From Neostapfia colusana (taxonomy: Eukaryota > Streptophyta > Magnoliopsida > Poales > Poaceae), in contig JASWHV010000003.1 in the NCBI GenBank assembly GCA_030760725.1, positions 115,538,153-115,602,152 on the forward strand: a DNA stretch of 64,000 nt, written 5' to 3'. A program made the translations under genes and the position numbers. A model generated the notes under the pieces. It had not been told where the DNA came from. It did no database searches and saw only the letters and a program-made list of their open reading frames with translations. How positions within the stretch are numbered: position 1 is the first letter of the stretch; each line of letters starts with the position of its first letter. Positions 11,580-23,800 of this stretch are shown here, piece after piece.

Positions 11580-12958
11580 GATCTACAATAGAAAATAAAT
11601 ATGCAAGGTTTTAGCACTATGTTATGTACCAATCTTTTATTAACAGTTTAATAAAAGACACCACCACTATATGAGCATCGTCCTCCCTCTAACGACTTAT
11701 AATGGTCCAAGATCCATATTCACTAATTTCTAGTGAGCTTTGACTTCACTGCTAGAAAATTAGTGACATAGGTAAACAACCATTGTTAATCATATCTCTA
11801 TATGATTCTTGTTTGTTGGGTGACATCCAATGCCCCGGCTCTCAACACTATGCCATAAAGCACAAAACCGTTTTCATAGCTTTGTTGAGTAAACCAATAC
11901 TATGCATGTGAATGTCAAACATTCATCCTATTCATTATGATAGATGAAGGTATTTTTCTTTGGCAAACCTACCATACAACGATCAAAACAACATAGGTGC
12001 AGCTATAGGTAAATGGTATCAAATACTCAACTTTTCCTAGGGAAGCTATTCTATCATGACAAAACATCCACCATATGAAAAGCATGAAAAGAATAGTAAA
12101 ACATCACAAGCATACGATCATATCATATCTGTGAATAGTATGGCCTTTAGGATCATAGTGGTCTCCATCACCATGGTTCTATCATGATCTACACTGCCAT
12201 GTCTCCCTTCTTATGGTGATCACCATCGCCATCATGCTTGAGGTTTCTCAATGAATATAAAAGAAGCTAATACATCTAATAGCTATCAAATAAATTACAT
12301 GAGAGATCAGGCATCACAGGGCGACACGCAGGTCGTTATACAATTATGTGACAACCTCAACTCGGTTGTGTTAAATTTGCAACAGGCAGGCTGCACGAAT
12401 TTTACACACAGATCATCACATCACATTTTGGCCATACCATTCACATCATTCCCTGCAAAAACAAGTTAAGCGTAGAACGATGTCTATCGCGAAACAACTT
12501 AATGATGTCACTATAGCAGACAGCAACGGGGTCGAGGGGGGAGCCGCCCCCCGCGGGTTTCAGGGCAGCGCCCTGAACACCAAACGGAATTACATAGATC
12601 GCATCTATGAAATCACAATGAAAATCTAATCGAATTGATCAAATCAACCTGAATCTGAGCCATTCAGAATGCCTCAATTTTCATTGTGACTGGTTATCCA
12701 CGAGAAGATCGCGACACATGACCGTGATCTGTTGGCTCAATCTATTAGCTATGTACACTATTAGTCCCTATGGTGATTCCAGCCGGTAGGGACAGGTTGC
12801 GCACACAGCAGAGAAGGAGCACGAACTAATCCTTTAGTCATATGATGGCAATCTACTCTAACCAATTCCATACCGCAAAAGCCGAACTATAAAAATCATC
12901 ATATGAACTTGTCTGCAGTAGATCGCATCTAAGATCCAGACCAAAAACTACGCAAGTC
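11580..12958 (-). other. CopT 5' leader
   Basis: About 1.4 kb between PBS and gag. It has no credible ORF. Two strong GC hairpins lie at 12536-12575. The length is long for a Copia leader and could hold packaging or dimerisation signals; that is an inference. Confidence 0.6.
12536..12575. other. Twin GC hairpins in the CopT leader
   Basis: GGGGGG-AGCCG-CCCCCC at 12536-12552 and CAGGGC-AGC-GCCCTG at 12561-12575 are two perfect short inverted repeats nine bases apart, in an otherwise A/T-rich leader. Both would fold in the element RNA. Confidence 0.75.
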
Positions 12959-12971
12959 GGCTCTGGTACCA
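12959..12971 (-). other. Primer-binding site of CopT
   Basis: Minus-strand TGGTACCAGAGCC, one base from the LTR. It differs from the initiator tRNA-Met PBS by one base. Confidence 0.88.
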
Positions 12972-12972
12972 C

Positions 12973-13402
12973 TGTAGGGAAATAGGCGATGCGCTACTCT
13001 AGCAATTCGACCGTATCACACAGGAAACATGCGAGTAAGAAGGTCATGGATCGTTACCACTAGACGCGCAGCGCAGCGGATCGTAGATCCTCGTCGTAGC
13101 CGATCAGCGCAGCAGTAACAGCAGCGCCTCCACGGAGTCCACACGTACAGGGAGGAATGCCGTGCGTCAGTGTGCTAGCACCGCGCGCACGACAGGGGTT
13201 TCGGCGGCTGTCCTGTGAGGGGCGGCGGCTGGGGCTGCTATGTGGTGGAGTGTTCTGCCCCTAACCCTACCCCTCATATTTATAGGCGTGCTAATGGGCT
13301 TTTAGGTCACAGGCCCATTAGTACCCTAATTTCTTATGGATCAAATATCCATCAGGCCTTTATCCGAATTGTTATGATTGCCTCTTGGGCATATCACCAA
13401 CA
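12973..13402 (-). repeat. CopT 5' LTR (430 bp)
   Basis: Paired with 6279-6708. Minus-strand TATAAATA lies at 13277-13284. The right boundary is fixed by the TSD CCGCT at 13403-13407. Confidence 0.95.
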
Positions 13403-14636
13403 CCGCTTCATGCCACCAGTTGTGCTACTCTATGGCTCGTCCGCTTCTACTTTCTGCCCTGCAAATCCACCTCGCTATAATCAGCCACCGCAGCAACACC
13501 GTGTTATGCAAGCACCCCGTTTGCCTATGCCTCCTGCGCCCCGTCCCAACATGGGCACCTATGCTCAAAACCAGCCTCGCCCCAACATTCCTGCTGTTAT
13601 GGGAAACAAGGCATGCTTTTCATATGGAGAGGCGGGACACTTTGCATATCAGTGCCCGAAGAAAGGCCTTGGACAGCCGAGCAATGTACCTAAGCAGAAC
13701 CAACGGCCGAATGGAGGAGCTATGCAAGGTAACCGTGGACAGCAGAACTATGCTCATGGAAATGTGAATCACGTCTCCGCTGAGGAAGCAAAACAAGCTG
13801 AGGACATCGTGATCGGTATGTTTCTCGCAAACTCCAACCCAGCCACTGTTTCATTTGATTCCGGAGCATCGCATTCATTCATCTCATCCAAGTATGTTGC
13901 CAAGTATAACCTGCTCATATCTCACATGAAACAAACTATGTTGTTTAATTCTCCCGGTGGAGAGATGAGGACTAATATAGTATGTCAAAAAGTAAGCCTT
14001 AAAATAAGGGGGGTAGACTTTCTTGCCAACCATATCGTCTTGGATTTCCAAGGGATTGACATAATACTTGGAATGGATTGGTTAAGCAAGCAATGCGCTC
14101 AAAGGATCGTGCAGTTGACGAGTGAGCATGGTACTCGTATTGAGTTTGAGGCAGCCCAACCTGCAATCGAGAAGGCAGTGCTGAACCACAGAAGAAGCGA
14201 CATTGGAAAGCATTCCGGTGGTTCGAGAATATTCAGATGTTTTCCCGGAAGAACTTCCAGGTATGCCACCGGACCGGGATATTGATTTTGCCATTGATTT
14301 AATATCCGGAACTGCACCTATAGCGAAGACGCCATATAGGATGCCTGCTAATGAATTAGTGGAGCTCAAGAAGCAAATTCAGAAGCAGCTAGATAAGGGT
14401 TTTATACGCCCAAGCTCTTCACCTTGCGGAGCCCCCGTGCGCTTTGTGGATAAAAAGGATGGAACCCAAAGGATATGTGTGTACTATAGGTCTCTCAACG
14501 AAGTGATGATCAAGAATAAGTACCCGCTGCCCCGCATAGAGGACTTATTCGATCAAATGAAAGGTGCCCGAATTTTTTGCAAAATTGATCTTTGGTCGGG
14601 ATACTTCTAACTGAAGATTAAGCCCTCTGACATACC
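13403..14636 (+). pseudogene. TekA-1 gag C-terminus, protease and RT start
   Basis: Continuation of gag after CopT. A Pro-rich stretch is followed by a damaged zinc knuckle, CFSYGEAGHFAYQC, whose second Cys has become Tyr (13614-13655). The aspartic protease motif FDSGASHSF at about 13854-13880 keeps its catalytic Asp. RT begins near 14203 with the usual P-Y-R-M, G-F-I-R-P-S-S-S-P and V-D-K-K-D-G-T blocks. V-D-Y-R-S-L is V-Y-Y here, and a TAA sits at 14608-14610. A frameshift near 14195 separates protease from RT. Sequence identity to TekA ends at 14632-14637, before the catalytic FIDD motif. Confidence 0.88.
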
Positions 14637-14805
14637 GTGCTCACTCGTCAACTGCACGATCCTCTGAGTGCATTGAATCACTCTGTTGTACATGCTTAAC
14701 CAATCCATTCCATGTATTATGTCAATCCCTTGGGAACCCAAGACAATAAGGTTGGCGAGAAAATCTACCCCCCTTAATTTAAGGCTTACTTTCGGACATA
14801 CTTGT
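14637..14805 (-). pseudogene. TekA-3 protease/RT linker remnant
   Basis: Matches 25306-25455 of TekA-2 and, in reverse, 13990-14110 of TekA-1. It encodes the end of the protease domain (I-D-I-I-x-G-M-D-W-L). The catalytic part is missing because of the gag deletion near 14800. It is not functional. Confidence 0.75.
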
Positions 14806-15098
14806 AGGAGCTAGAATTCAGATTTGAAAGAAACAATTTCCCAACTATATGCATCAAGGTATATGAAACTAAGCAACTCCATTTATTAGTTTTAGCCTAT
14901 ATGAGGATGTGGACAAATGCCGAAGCATCTCACATCTCTCTACTATGTGTGGATGTGGACATTCGGCGAAGCGTGCCACAACTCACACCAAGCACAAAAC
15001 ACAAGCAATCATCACAAAAATTTCTGCACACCACTCTTATTTGATATACTGCGATCTAAATGTTCCTATTACAACTTTATTCAATGAGGAACCTAGAC
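14806..15098 (-). other. TekA-3 spacer between ORF0 and the deletion scar
   Basis: Non-coding. It matches 25456-25749 in TekA-2. In TekA-4 the equivalent spacer leads to gag; here it runs directly into the protease. Confidence 0.65.
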
Positions 15099-15592
15099 TT
15101 AATCGTGATAACCGATGTTGTTCTCGCCTGACGGGGGTGGTCCATACATGGGCGCACGCCATGGTGAGTCGGCAGTCCATGTAGGAGTAGGTGGCGCTGG
15201 TGCTCCATTTGCTCCCGTGTTGGCACGAGTCTCCTCTTGTTTTTCCAGCAAGTACAACTTCTTGCTGAGGTAACAGATCTCTTCTTGTGCGCTTGCATAG
15301 CGGTTTCCTAACTCTACTAGCAACTTTTGAGGCTTATGAGCAACTTGTGGGTTGGAAAGATCTCCTCCATGTGCTCCAATTATCTCCCTTGTACCACTCT
15401 TCCGATACGAGTGCAGCTCAAAGGTAGTGTTCTCAAGCTGCTCATGGAAGGCGTAGCACAGTCTGTTGAGTGCATCCCATGCAGCATCATCAATAGCTTC
15501 TGCCCTTGTAGCTCTCCATGTGGGTGTGAAGTGCTGTGTGACAACCCTACCGTTAGATAGGATGGTTACCTCAGCCTTCCACTCTTCATGTC
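15099..15592 (-). pseudogene. ORF0 C-terminal part, TekA-3
   Basis: Open from the TekA-2 insertion point to its stop at 15099. It begins H-E-E-W-K-A-E-V-T-I-L, then has the G-R-V-V strand and the helix TRAEAIDDAAWDAL, followed by the Leu/Glu-rich coiled coil (E-E-I-C-Y-L-x-K-K-L-Y-L-L-E) and a Pro-rich tail. This is the best-preserved C-terminal half of ORF0 in the window. The N-terminal half is on the other side of TekA-2 (29841-30325). Confidence 0.78.
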
Positions 15593-18459
15593 TGTGACAC
15601 CCGATTCCGAAAATAGAACCAAGTGAATGCATATGTGTGCCCAGGATGTTCATCACACATACACATGTAATCCACAAACTGAATTCAGAATATAACCACG
15701 AATAAATAGTGTTTAAGTACTTTATTACAATGAATCAAAGTCTCACTCATGAATCTCTAACTTATTCTTGCAGTGGAAGTCTCTAAACGACAGCGGAAAT
15801 AACTAAATAGCAGGCTCCAATCTTCAATTCCACAGGCATGTTGACGGTAGTTCGCACGCCTAGTACTACACATGGTCCTCGAAGTACTCATCTCCTTTAG
15901 CTTATGTTTATGTGGTAATGCAAGGGTGAGTACATGTCGTACTCAGCAAGTGCAGAAAAAGTATGACATGTAGCTTATAACAAGGTATGGAATAAAAATG
16001 TTCATTGCAGCAAGCAAATTTTATTTCACAAAACATGATAAAAATAGCAACTATTTCTAAGTGAAATTTATCCAATCCTGACCAAGTAATTCAGCAACAT
16101 TTTCTCATCATAATTCACCACTTATCAAGTCTCATTCAGCCATTAATCTTTCTCAAATTCATCTCATACTCATAAACATTCATAACCATCTCAAATTCAT
16201 AAAACCGAAACCAAACTCATTATCATGACTTAAAAAAGTCCCAAAACCAATCCCAATGACCATACCACAAGCATACCGGATAACCATCCCAAGATTTATT
16301 TCTAATCTTGGGAGTTGGCCAGGTGCTTGTGACTGGAAGCATGGCTATCATGATAGTTTTACACTCTGCAGTGGTGGCACTACTTTACCCACAAGTTCAT
16401 GATTTTGTCACCCGTCGGCGACTGCAGAACCTCCATTATACCAGTACACAACCGTCGGTGTATGGCCAAGAGATAACAAAATAGCCTTTACAAAGGGGCT
16501 ACTAGATGTATGGACTCACTGAGGTTTCACCGGCAGGCTCGAATCACCATTCTCCAACCCACGGGCCCCCTCATGTGTAATGCAGTTCCCAGGGCAGTAC
16601 TCCTCGACTCCCATTCCCCGCGCCATCCATGGTCCATAACAAGCTAGCAACACACCTAATTAATCAGCTAAGCCGCACCCATACTTGGCCTTGTGGTGGC
16701 ACTGTTTTCCTGGCATATTCTCGCATGAACCGGTCCTTAGATCTACAGCAAGTACACACATCTCATCCAGCAACATCCACGAACCAAGCTTGCCTAGATC
16801 TCCCCGATTCCATGCCCATTAACATCATCACGATCTCATCATCATTATTCCTATGAGTGCAGTAGCTAGACAGGTATTATTTCAGCTTCCCGTATCCCAT
16901 GAATTAAGCGAAGCAAAAAGGAAAAATGACCATACCCGACTCATCAACTTTCCCAGCGACAAGGATGGTTAACAAAACTAGTAAACTCCTATAAAAAGGG
17001 TGTCCCATCAAGTTGACTCAAGCATACGAGTTTTCGCAAACAAAACAGTTTCAAAACATGGGATCAATATGGTCAAGGGGCACTTGCCTTGGTCCCGTGG
17101 TTCTTGTTGTTCAAGTGTCTCGAATTCTTGGTGCTGCAGTTCCTCGTAGATGGCCTCTTTAGCTTGTTCTTCTACTCACGATCACACACATACAAAATTT
17201 ACAGCAATCAATCATCATGCACAAACTTTACTCAAGATGCGATGGGGTAGATGAATGCAAATCCTATGGTGTTGTTTTATTAAACCAGTTTGTACGTGTT
17301 CTTGCATGTTTTAACGGGCTTTCATAGGGTTTTATGATGAACAAGGGTGCCTGGGGCAAGTGTGGACATGATGATGATCTTGACTCAAGATCTAGATCAA
17401 TTTCACCGTCAAAAACCGATCAAAACACGATCTGTCCACACGTAAAAGTTTCTGCTTGAAGGGGCGAAGAAAAAGGATGCGTAGAAACAGCGGCGACATC
17501 GTAAGATGGGTAATGGTGACCTACCTCACTTCCTTTTGGTTGCAGGGCCTTCCTCTTAGCAATGACAGCAGTGGGGAATTTTTCTATGGAAGATTAGGGC
17601 AGGACAGATCGTCGGGCTTCTTCTCCGGCGACGGCGGGGCTCGACGGAGCTCGATGGTGGCCAAATTATGGCAAAGGGGGGGGGGACTTGGCGACTTGGC
17701 AGCAAGGAAGGGGGCTTGGCAGCAGGAGGGGACGTCCAAAATAGAGAGGATTTCGGCCAGGGGGTGGGGGTTATATATATAAGGGGGAAAAAGGGAGAGT
17801 CCTACTCCAATTGGAGCTCAAATAAGAGTCCTATTCATTTTTTTGGACCTTAACAAACTTATCTCTTGTGGTGCGGCAGTCTTGGGGATTTTATCCCCAA
17901 AATGTTGGGAAAATTCCCCTTTTGTGAATTGGGGAATTTTGAAATTTTGGGGGAAATTTGGGAATGGCTCATTTCAGCTATCTTTTTCCCATTCCTCACC
18001 ATTTCTATGTCACTAGCTCCATTTCTACATCCCCTCTCCGTTTCTATGTCCCATTCTCCATTTCTACATTCCCCTATCCATTTCTATATCCCATTCTCCA
18101 TTTCTACATTCCCCTCTCCATTTCTATGTCCCATTCTCCATTTCTACATTGCCCTTCTCCATTTCTATGCCCCATTCTCCATTTCTATATTCCCTTCTCA
18201 ATTTATGTGGTTTTTCCTCCATTTCTATGGTTCCTTCCTCCATTTCTATGGTTCTTTATCCATTTCTATGGTTCCTTCCTCCATATCTATGGTTCTTTCT
18301 CCATTTCTATGGTTCTTTTCTCCATTTATATGCTTCTTTCTCCATTTCTATAGTTGTTTCTCCATTTCTATAGTTATTTCTCCATTTCTACTTCTTTCAT
18401 AATGTTTCTCTACATGAGAAATGTATGCAATGCATGGGAATGAATTTGAGGGTGTTACA
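15593..18459 (-). repeat. TekA-2 3' LTR (2867 bp)
   Basis: Minus-strand ends are TGTAACACCCTC and GGGTGTCACA. A minus-strand TATA-like run TATATATA lies at 17772-17781. A tandem array lies at 17995-18395 in U3. A sampled 190 bases differ from 26968 onwards at about six positions. Confidence 0.93.
17995..18395. repeat. U3 tandem array, CCATTTCTAT units (3' LTR of TekA-2)
   Basis: Short units built on CCATTTCTA(T/C) recur about every 15-21 bases, many in pairs that give a period near 40. The array sits in U3 upstream of the TATA region. Its open frames (runs of Pro-Phe-Leu-His/Ser-Phe-Tyr) are a by-product of the repeat and not a gene. Confidence 0.88.
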
Positions 18460-18477
18460 AACCTACCCCCCTTAAAC
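18460..18477 (-). other. Polypurine tract of TekA-2
   Basis: Minus-strand TTTAAGGGGGGTAGGTTT abuts the 3' LTR. Confidence 0.85.
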
Positions 18478-18479
18478 TG

Positions 18480-19796
18480 AATCTCCCCCTCGAGATTCGA
18501 TAGAGTGGATAATAGATGAGGGAATTCTACCTTGAGATCTTCCCCACGCTCCCATGTAGTTTCGGCTTCCGTGTGATGGCTCCACTGTACCTTGAACCAA
18601 CGGATTACTTTGTTCCTCGTGACCCTTTCCTTCACATCCAAGATTTTGATGGGGTGTTCCACGTAGGTCAGATCCTCTTGAAGCTCGAGCTCATCCATCG
18701 GTACTTGTTCTTCTGGTACTCTTAAGCACTTCTTGAGTTGGGATACGTGAAATACGTCATGCACGTCGGAGAGGTGTGTTGGCAGCTCTAGTTGATAGGC
18801 TACTTCTCCTCGCTTGCCCAAAATCTTGAATAGCCCAATGTAGCGAGGTGCTAATTTTCCTTTGACGTTGAACATTCGTTGGCCTCGGATAGGCGATACT
18901 TCAAGATACACGAAGTCTCCTACTTCGAAGGTCAATCTTCTTCGCCTATTGTCCGCATAACCTTTTTGTCATGACTGAGCAGCCTTCAAGTTTTCACGCA
19001 TCGTTTGGACTTGCTTTTCGGCATCTTGCAGCACTTCAGGTCCAAATACTTGGCTTTCCCCGGTCTCATTCCAGAACAGCGGTGTTCTACACCGTCTACC
19101 ATACAATGCTTCGAAAGGTGACATCTTCAAGCTGGTTTGGTAACTGTTGTTATACGAGAATTCAGCATACGGCAAGCTCCTATCCCAACTACACCCATGT
19201 TTCAAGGCGCAAGCTCTCAACATGTCTTCCAAAATCTGATTTGTCCTCTCAGTTTGCCCGATGGTTTGTGGGTGACAAGCGAAGCTGAAATTCAGCCGTG
19301 TACCCATGGCTTCATGCAGCTTCTTCCAGAACCTAGAGGTAAATTGAGAACCTCGATCTGAAACTATCCTCTTCGGAATTCCATGATGACACACGATTTG
19401 CTCTATATACAGATCGTCTAGTTGTGCGACGCTGTACTTGGTTCTAACAGGAAGGAAATGGGCTATTTTCGTCAACCGGTCCACAATAACCCAAATAGAG
19501 TAGTAACTCGACTGAGTACATGGCAGTCCGACTATGAAATCCATGCTGATGTCTTCCCACTTCCACTCTGGTACTTTCAATGGCTGCAACAATCCAGCGG
19601 GTCTTTGATGTTCGGCCTTCACTCGTTGGCACGTATCACATAAGGCAACATATTCAGCTATGTCCCTTTTCGTACCATCCCACCAGTAGCAAGTTTTCAG
19701 ATCCTTGTACATCTTTGTACAGCCGGGATGTATGGAATAAGGCAAGTCATGTGCCTCCTTTAATATTGTGTCACGGATGTGCTTCACGTTAGGCAC
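18480..19796 (-). pseudogene. TekA-2 integrase and chromodomain
   Basis: Integrase joins the cDNA to the host chromosome, and the chromodomain is thought to guide chromoviruses to heterochromatin. From 19796: zinc-binding HHCC (H-x-x-x-Y-S-I-H ... C-D-T-C-Q), core with M-D-F-I-V-G-L, S-D-R-G-S-Q-F and the Glu of G-Q-T-E-R-T. A single TGA at 18969-18971 replaces an Arg codon seen in TekA-4. The same frame continues with the C-terminal G-D-F-V-Y-L domain and a chromodomain (V-x-W-S-H-H-x-x-x-E-T-T-W-E) near 18530-18580. The frame runs into the LTR and stops at 18348. Apart from the nonsense codon this is the best integrase in the window. Confidence 0.92.
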
Positions 19797-19904
19797 ACAA
19801 ATCCTTTTCCCTAACCAAAGCGTGCCTTTCTCGTCTTCCTTGAAATCCTTCTCTATGCCTTGTCGGATTCTTTCCTTGATTTCCTCATCCGTTGCTTGGC
19901 CATC

Positions 19905-20555
19905 TCATATCTCTTGTTCCAGCGAGCAGTTCAGTTCTATCACCTTCATCTCGCTCAAGAACCTGAGATGTAACCGTTCGAACTCCTTGCGCAGCTCGGG
20001 TGGCAGCTCCCGAACCGTGAGTTGGTGACATGCTCCCTTTTGGCTCAACGCATCAGCTACTACATTGGCCTTTCCGGAGTGATAGTTGATCCCAACATCA
20101 TAATCCTTGATGAGTTCCAACCATCGACGTTGCCTCAAATTCAGATCCGTTTGCGTGAATATATACTTGAGGATTTTGTGATCCGTATAGATATCACATC
20201 GGAGGCCAATGATATAATGCCTCCAAATCTTCAAGGAATGTACCACGGCTGCAAGTTCCAGGTCATGTGTGGGGTAATTCAGCTCATGTTTCTTTAGTTG
20301 TCTTGATGCATAGGCGACCACTTGTCCTCCTTACATAAGCACACATCCAAGCCCTTGTCTTGATGCGTCACAATATACAGCGAAGCTCTTTCTCACGTCT
20401 GGCAGTACCAAAACCGGCGCTGTGGTTAGTCTCTTCTTGAGCTCCTTAAAGCTTTCTTGACACGCTAGTGTCCACTGAAATGCTTTTTCCTTCATTAGCA
20501 ATTCAGTCATAGGCTTCGCTGTTTTGGAGAAATCCTTGATGCACCGGCGGTAGTA
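19905..20555 (-). pseudogene. TekA-2 RNase H region
   Basis: Ty3-type RNase H with Y-A-S-R-Q-L-K, N-Y-P-T-H-D-L-E-L, Y-T-D-H-K and V-V-A-D-A-L-S motifs. It stays in frame with RT upstream and integrase downstream. Nonsense codons at 20556 (TGA), 20322 (TAA) and 19905 (TGA) break it without any frameshift. The pattern suggests decay by point mutation only. Confidence 0.88.
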
Positions 20556-20828
20556 TCAAGCCATCCCAAGGAAACTCCAAATACCTCTCACATTCTGCGG
20601 TTGGTTCCACTTCAGAACATCTCCCACCTTTTCGAGATCAACCGATACTCCTTCCTCGGAGATGATGTGGCCTAGGAACGATATCTCCTTTAGCCAAAAT
20701 TGACACTTGCTGAACTTAGCATACAATTGATGCTCTTGCAGTTTCTGCAATGTTAACCACAAGTGTTCTTCGTGTTCTTCCTCGCTTTTCGAATACACCA
20801 TGATGTCGTCGATGAAAACCACGACGAA
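20556..20828 (-). pseudogene. TekA-2 RT, 3' part
   Basis: Starts inside the catalytic block F-V-V-V-F-I-D-D-I-M-V-Y-S-K; the active-site Asp pair is kept. It continues through the thumb region (F-L-G-H-I-I-S) to a TGA at 20556. The TekB solo LTR interrupts it exactly upstream of this block, so the fingers and palm are at 24688-25440. Confidence 0.9.
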
Positions 20829-23800
20829 TGTGGCGGACCGGAATCCGCTCATCCAGGATCACAGAGGGTGGTACCGCATGATGCGACACCCGACAGCACA
20901 CATCATAAAGGAACATAATGTATTACATAGAAAACTAACTTAATTGTACAAAGTAGTAAAATACTTCAGTTACAAACTAGTGTTTGTATTACAACAGCGG
21001 AAGCTAAGTTTGTACAACTCATGCCCATCTACCTAGCAAAAGTCGGTTGCCCCGCCCTAGGGCAACCCACACTAGCTGCACTCCTCCAGCTCAGCGTGGC
21101 GTGTACGGCTCCCACTCAGCCGTGGTCCCCGACGGAGGGTAGCCCTCGCCGGTGGACTCGTAACCCGAGTCCGTGGGATACTCCTCACCTGAAAAACACT
21201 TAAGAAGCAACCATGAGCACGATGGCTCAACAAGACTTAACCGACTCACCTATGCATGAAACGCTACTTGCAGTTCACAACGAACATGGGATTGTAATTT
21301 CAGCAAACGGACATGCCTACAAGTTTATCCTTAGTTCATCTTTTAGCCACAAGTTAACAGTTCATGAATAAGAAATTTAGTAAGCAATATTTGGTGGCAC
21401 ACATGTATCAATACAATTAAACATATCAGCAGTATTGAATCATAACATTCCATAGTTTACGGGACAACCTTTCACCCAACAACCCAAACGTCGAACCGGT
21501 CGCACCGAAACGAGCAGGAGGTTCCCTACATGGAGCATCTCTCTATGCCCGTTAGCAGATTTCCACCTTGCTGCCCTCAGACTACACCTATAAATCGGTG
21601 TGTTATGCCTCGACGCCCGTAGGTAGAGGTTACATCGGTTTATCAGGGCCCATATATCCGATATGCCTTCGGTACGTTCAATACTTGTTCAGCAGGGCCA
21701 CACACAGATCGGTCCTCAATCGACACGGACAGGGCTGCACACAAAAGACTTCCTCTTGCTGCGCCCTAGCCCCTGCCTAGTCTCATTTTCTTACTAAAAT
21801 GATCTCACATCACTCGAACCAATCCCGTGTGTCCCAAGCCTAACTCGCGAGTAGATTCCAACTACTCGAATTGTACCGAAGTTCTATGAATCATTAAGCA
21901 TAGCCTGTCTACTCGAGGACTTAGACACTACCCTCACTCTTATAGGAAAAAGCTGTTTATGCACTTGGATTTCATCCACCCTATACCTAATGCACATTCA
22001 TATACCTCATACCAAGTATATAACAAAGCAAAACTTTGTAAAATGGGTTAATGCAAACCGGGGCTTGCCTTGTTGCTGCTGGTCAGTGGTTAGGGCTTCG
22101 TCCGGAAGAAGGAAGTCATGCACTTCCGGAGTTTCCTTGCCTTCAGCGATTACACATAAATGATATACTATATGTCAATTTAAATGCAACATTTGAAATA
22201 GAATATGTCAAGACTATACTCTAGCTAATCCTCCCCTTTGGTTCTGAAATATTTATGGTGGCTTGGTAGGGTCCTAACCAGAGTTGTGACCAAGTTTCAT
22301 TTGAGCTTTGTACAAATAAAAGCCTATTTGGTCAATATTAGAGCCTCTAATAATTCCAGGGATTTTCATGGCTTCAACCATTACTTTATGGAAACTAGAA
22401 TTTGAGATGGTTCTAATGGAATTGGTTTCATATCATTCGAAGAATTCTAGATGAAGTTATGCCCTACACAAGATTTTGAGAAAATCCGAAAAATGTTTCT
22501 GTACATTTTTCTATTTTCTCAGGGCAGTTCATTTAATCACACCATTAGGGGGACTAAATGAACTTGGACAGGTCTGAAAATTTTACTGTGACTCAAGGAT
22601 TTTCCAATGAACCTCTCAGCCAAATTTCAGAATTTTTCATTAAGTAATCCTCCAGATAAAATTCATAACAGTTTAAAATTTAGGGAATTAATTCTGGAAA
22701 ACTATTAAGTTTGATGAGCTGAAATTTGTGTTGCTGGAAAGTACTAAAAAACCTGAGTTCAGCAAAATTTGGTTCACTGAATTTGTATCTTCCTAGCAGA
22801 AGTTATATGAATTTGAAGTTTGAACCAAATCTGAAAATTCAAATAAAGTTTAAACCGGCTGGTGGGGTCCCCGGGCCACGTGTCAGCACCGCAGCCAACC
22901 CACACGGGGGTCCGCAGAGTCTTCCGCGCAGTCGCACGGGATCCCGGTACCACAGCCGATCTGGGGCGGTTTCAGCAGAGAACGACACGTGGGGCCCGCA
23001 GGGCTTCGTCTACCTCGCGCTCCCGCGGCTCCCCGCCACCCCCCTCGCCGGAGTACTCGCCGGGAGGCTGTTCCCGTGACCGGAGCTCGACCAAACTGGC
23101 CGCCCCCGCCTGAAATTTCTCAGGGAACCCGTTGCTGCCCTTGTCGCCGGCCGGTGATCACCAGAATCGGTTGCGCGACGGCGACAGTCCATGGGGTGAG
23201 TTCGGCGATGTCGGTATGGCGCTGTCATGCCTCACAGTCCCCTCTGTTAGCTCCTACAGCACCGCCACGACCTACGGAGCAACGACCCAGCCTCTGATCT
23301 TGCTCAAAGTTGTGGTAAACTGGACTTCACCGTGCGACCTAGGTCTAAACCCGGGGATGAACGAGAAACCCACAGAACTCGGTGGTTTCTCGCTGGTTTC
23401 CCGTGGTTCTTGACCATATGGTTTCGCACGGACGTTTCTAGCTGGTTGTCGAAGCTGGGGAGTGATTGCTTGACCGGTTAGCCCGAATTTTCCGATTAAC
23501 CAAACACGGGCTATGTCACATGCTCTCAACAAGAACTGAAATTCCGGCCAGCACACTCTATGGCATGCGGCCAGGGTGCCGGACAGAAAGTACACTCCTA
23601 GGCGAACCTTTTGGCATGTCCAACTCAGCGCGGGATCAAACCTAGCGGCCAGACGATGAGTTTTTGGTAGCGGCGGCTTTACACGGTGCTGAATGGAAAC
23701 AGGGAGCTCGTGGTCGGTTTATTGTGGGTGTGGCGCCGGTTCGTTGCGTCGATCACGTCGAGGAGGCTTCGGCGAGGCTCTGGGTGAGCTCAGACCAGCG

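Larger units (their letters stand above)
6279..13402 (-). mobile_element. CopT: near-complete Ty1/copia retrotransposon (7124 bp)
   Basis: Both LTRs are 430 bp, the ends are TG...CA, and the TSD is perfect: CCGCT at 6274-6278 and 13403-13407. TekA-4 holds the empty site near 52990. Order on the minus strand: LTR 12973-13402, PBS, long leader, a single gag-pol frame (11579 to 7629), non-coding 3' region, polypurine tract (PPT), LTR 6279-6708. Integrase precedes RT, which defines Copia. By eye the LTRs differ at about 12 of 430 positions (2.8%). Within Copia a Tork-type lineage is possible, but I cannot be sure without a tree. Confidence 0.95.
1179..14636 (+). mobile_element. TekA-1: truncated Ty3/gypsy chromovirus (Tekay/Del-like), interrupted by CopT
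   Basis: Order on the plus strand: 5' LTR, PBS, ORF0, gag, [CopT 6279-13402], zinc knuckle, protease, and the start of RT. It ends abruptly at 14632-14637, inside RT just after the conserved KIDL and SGYF motifs. There it joins a minus-strand copy of the same family, so RNase H, integrase, chromodomain and 3' LTR are missing. TekA-4 supplies the full gene order and the Tekay/Del-like (chromodomain) assignment. TekA-1 and TekA-4 share several derived lesions: an ORF0 nonsense codon, a zinc-knuckle Cys-to-Tyr change, and a 15-base deletion after the protease. Confidence 0.9.

Noticed and set aside
17866..18402. Repetitive Phe/Pro/Leu/His-rich frames (also 29202-29824) that look like a membrane protein
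   Set aside because: They translate the CCATTTCTAT array in TekA-2 LTRs, are open in several frames at once and are absent from other TekA copies.
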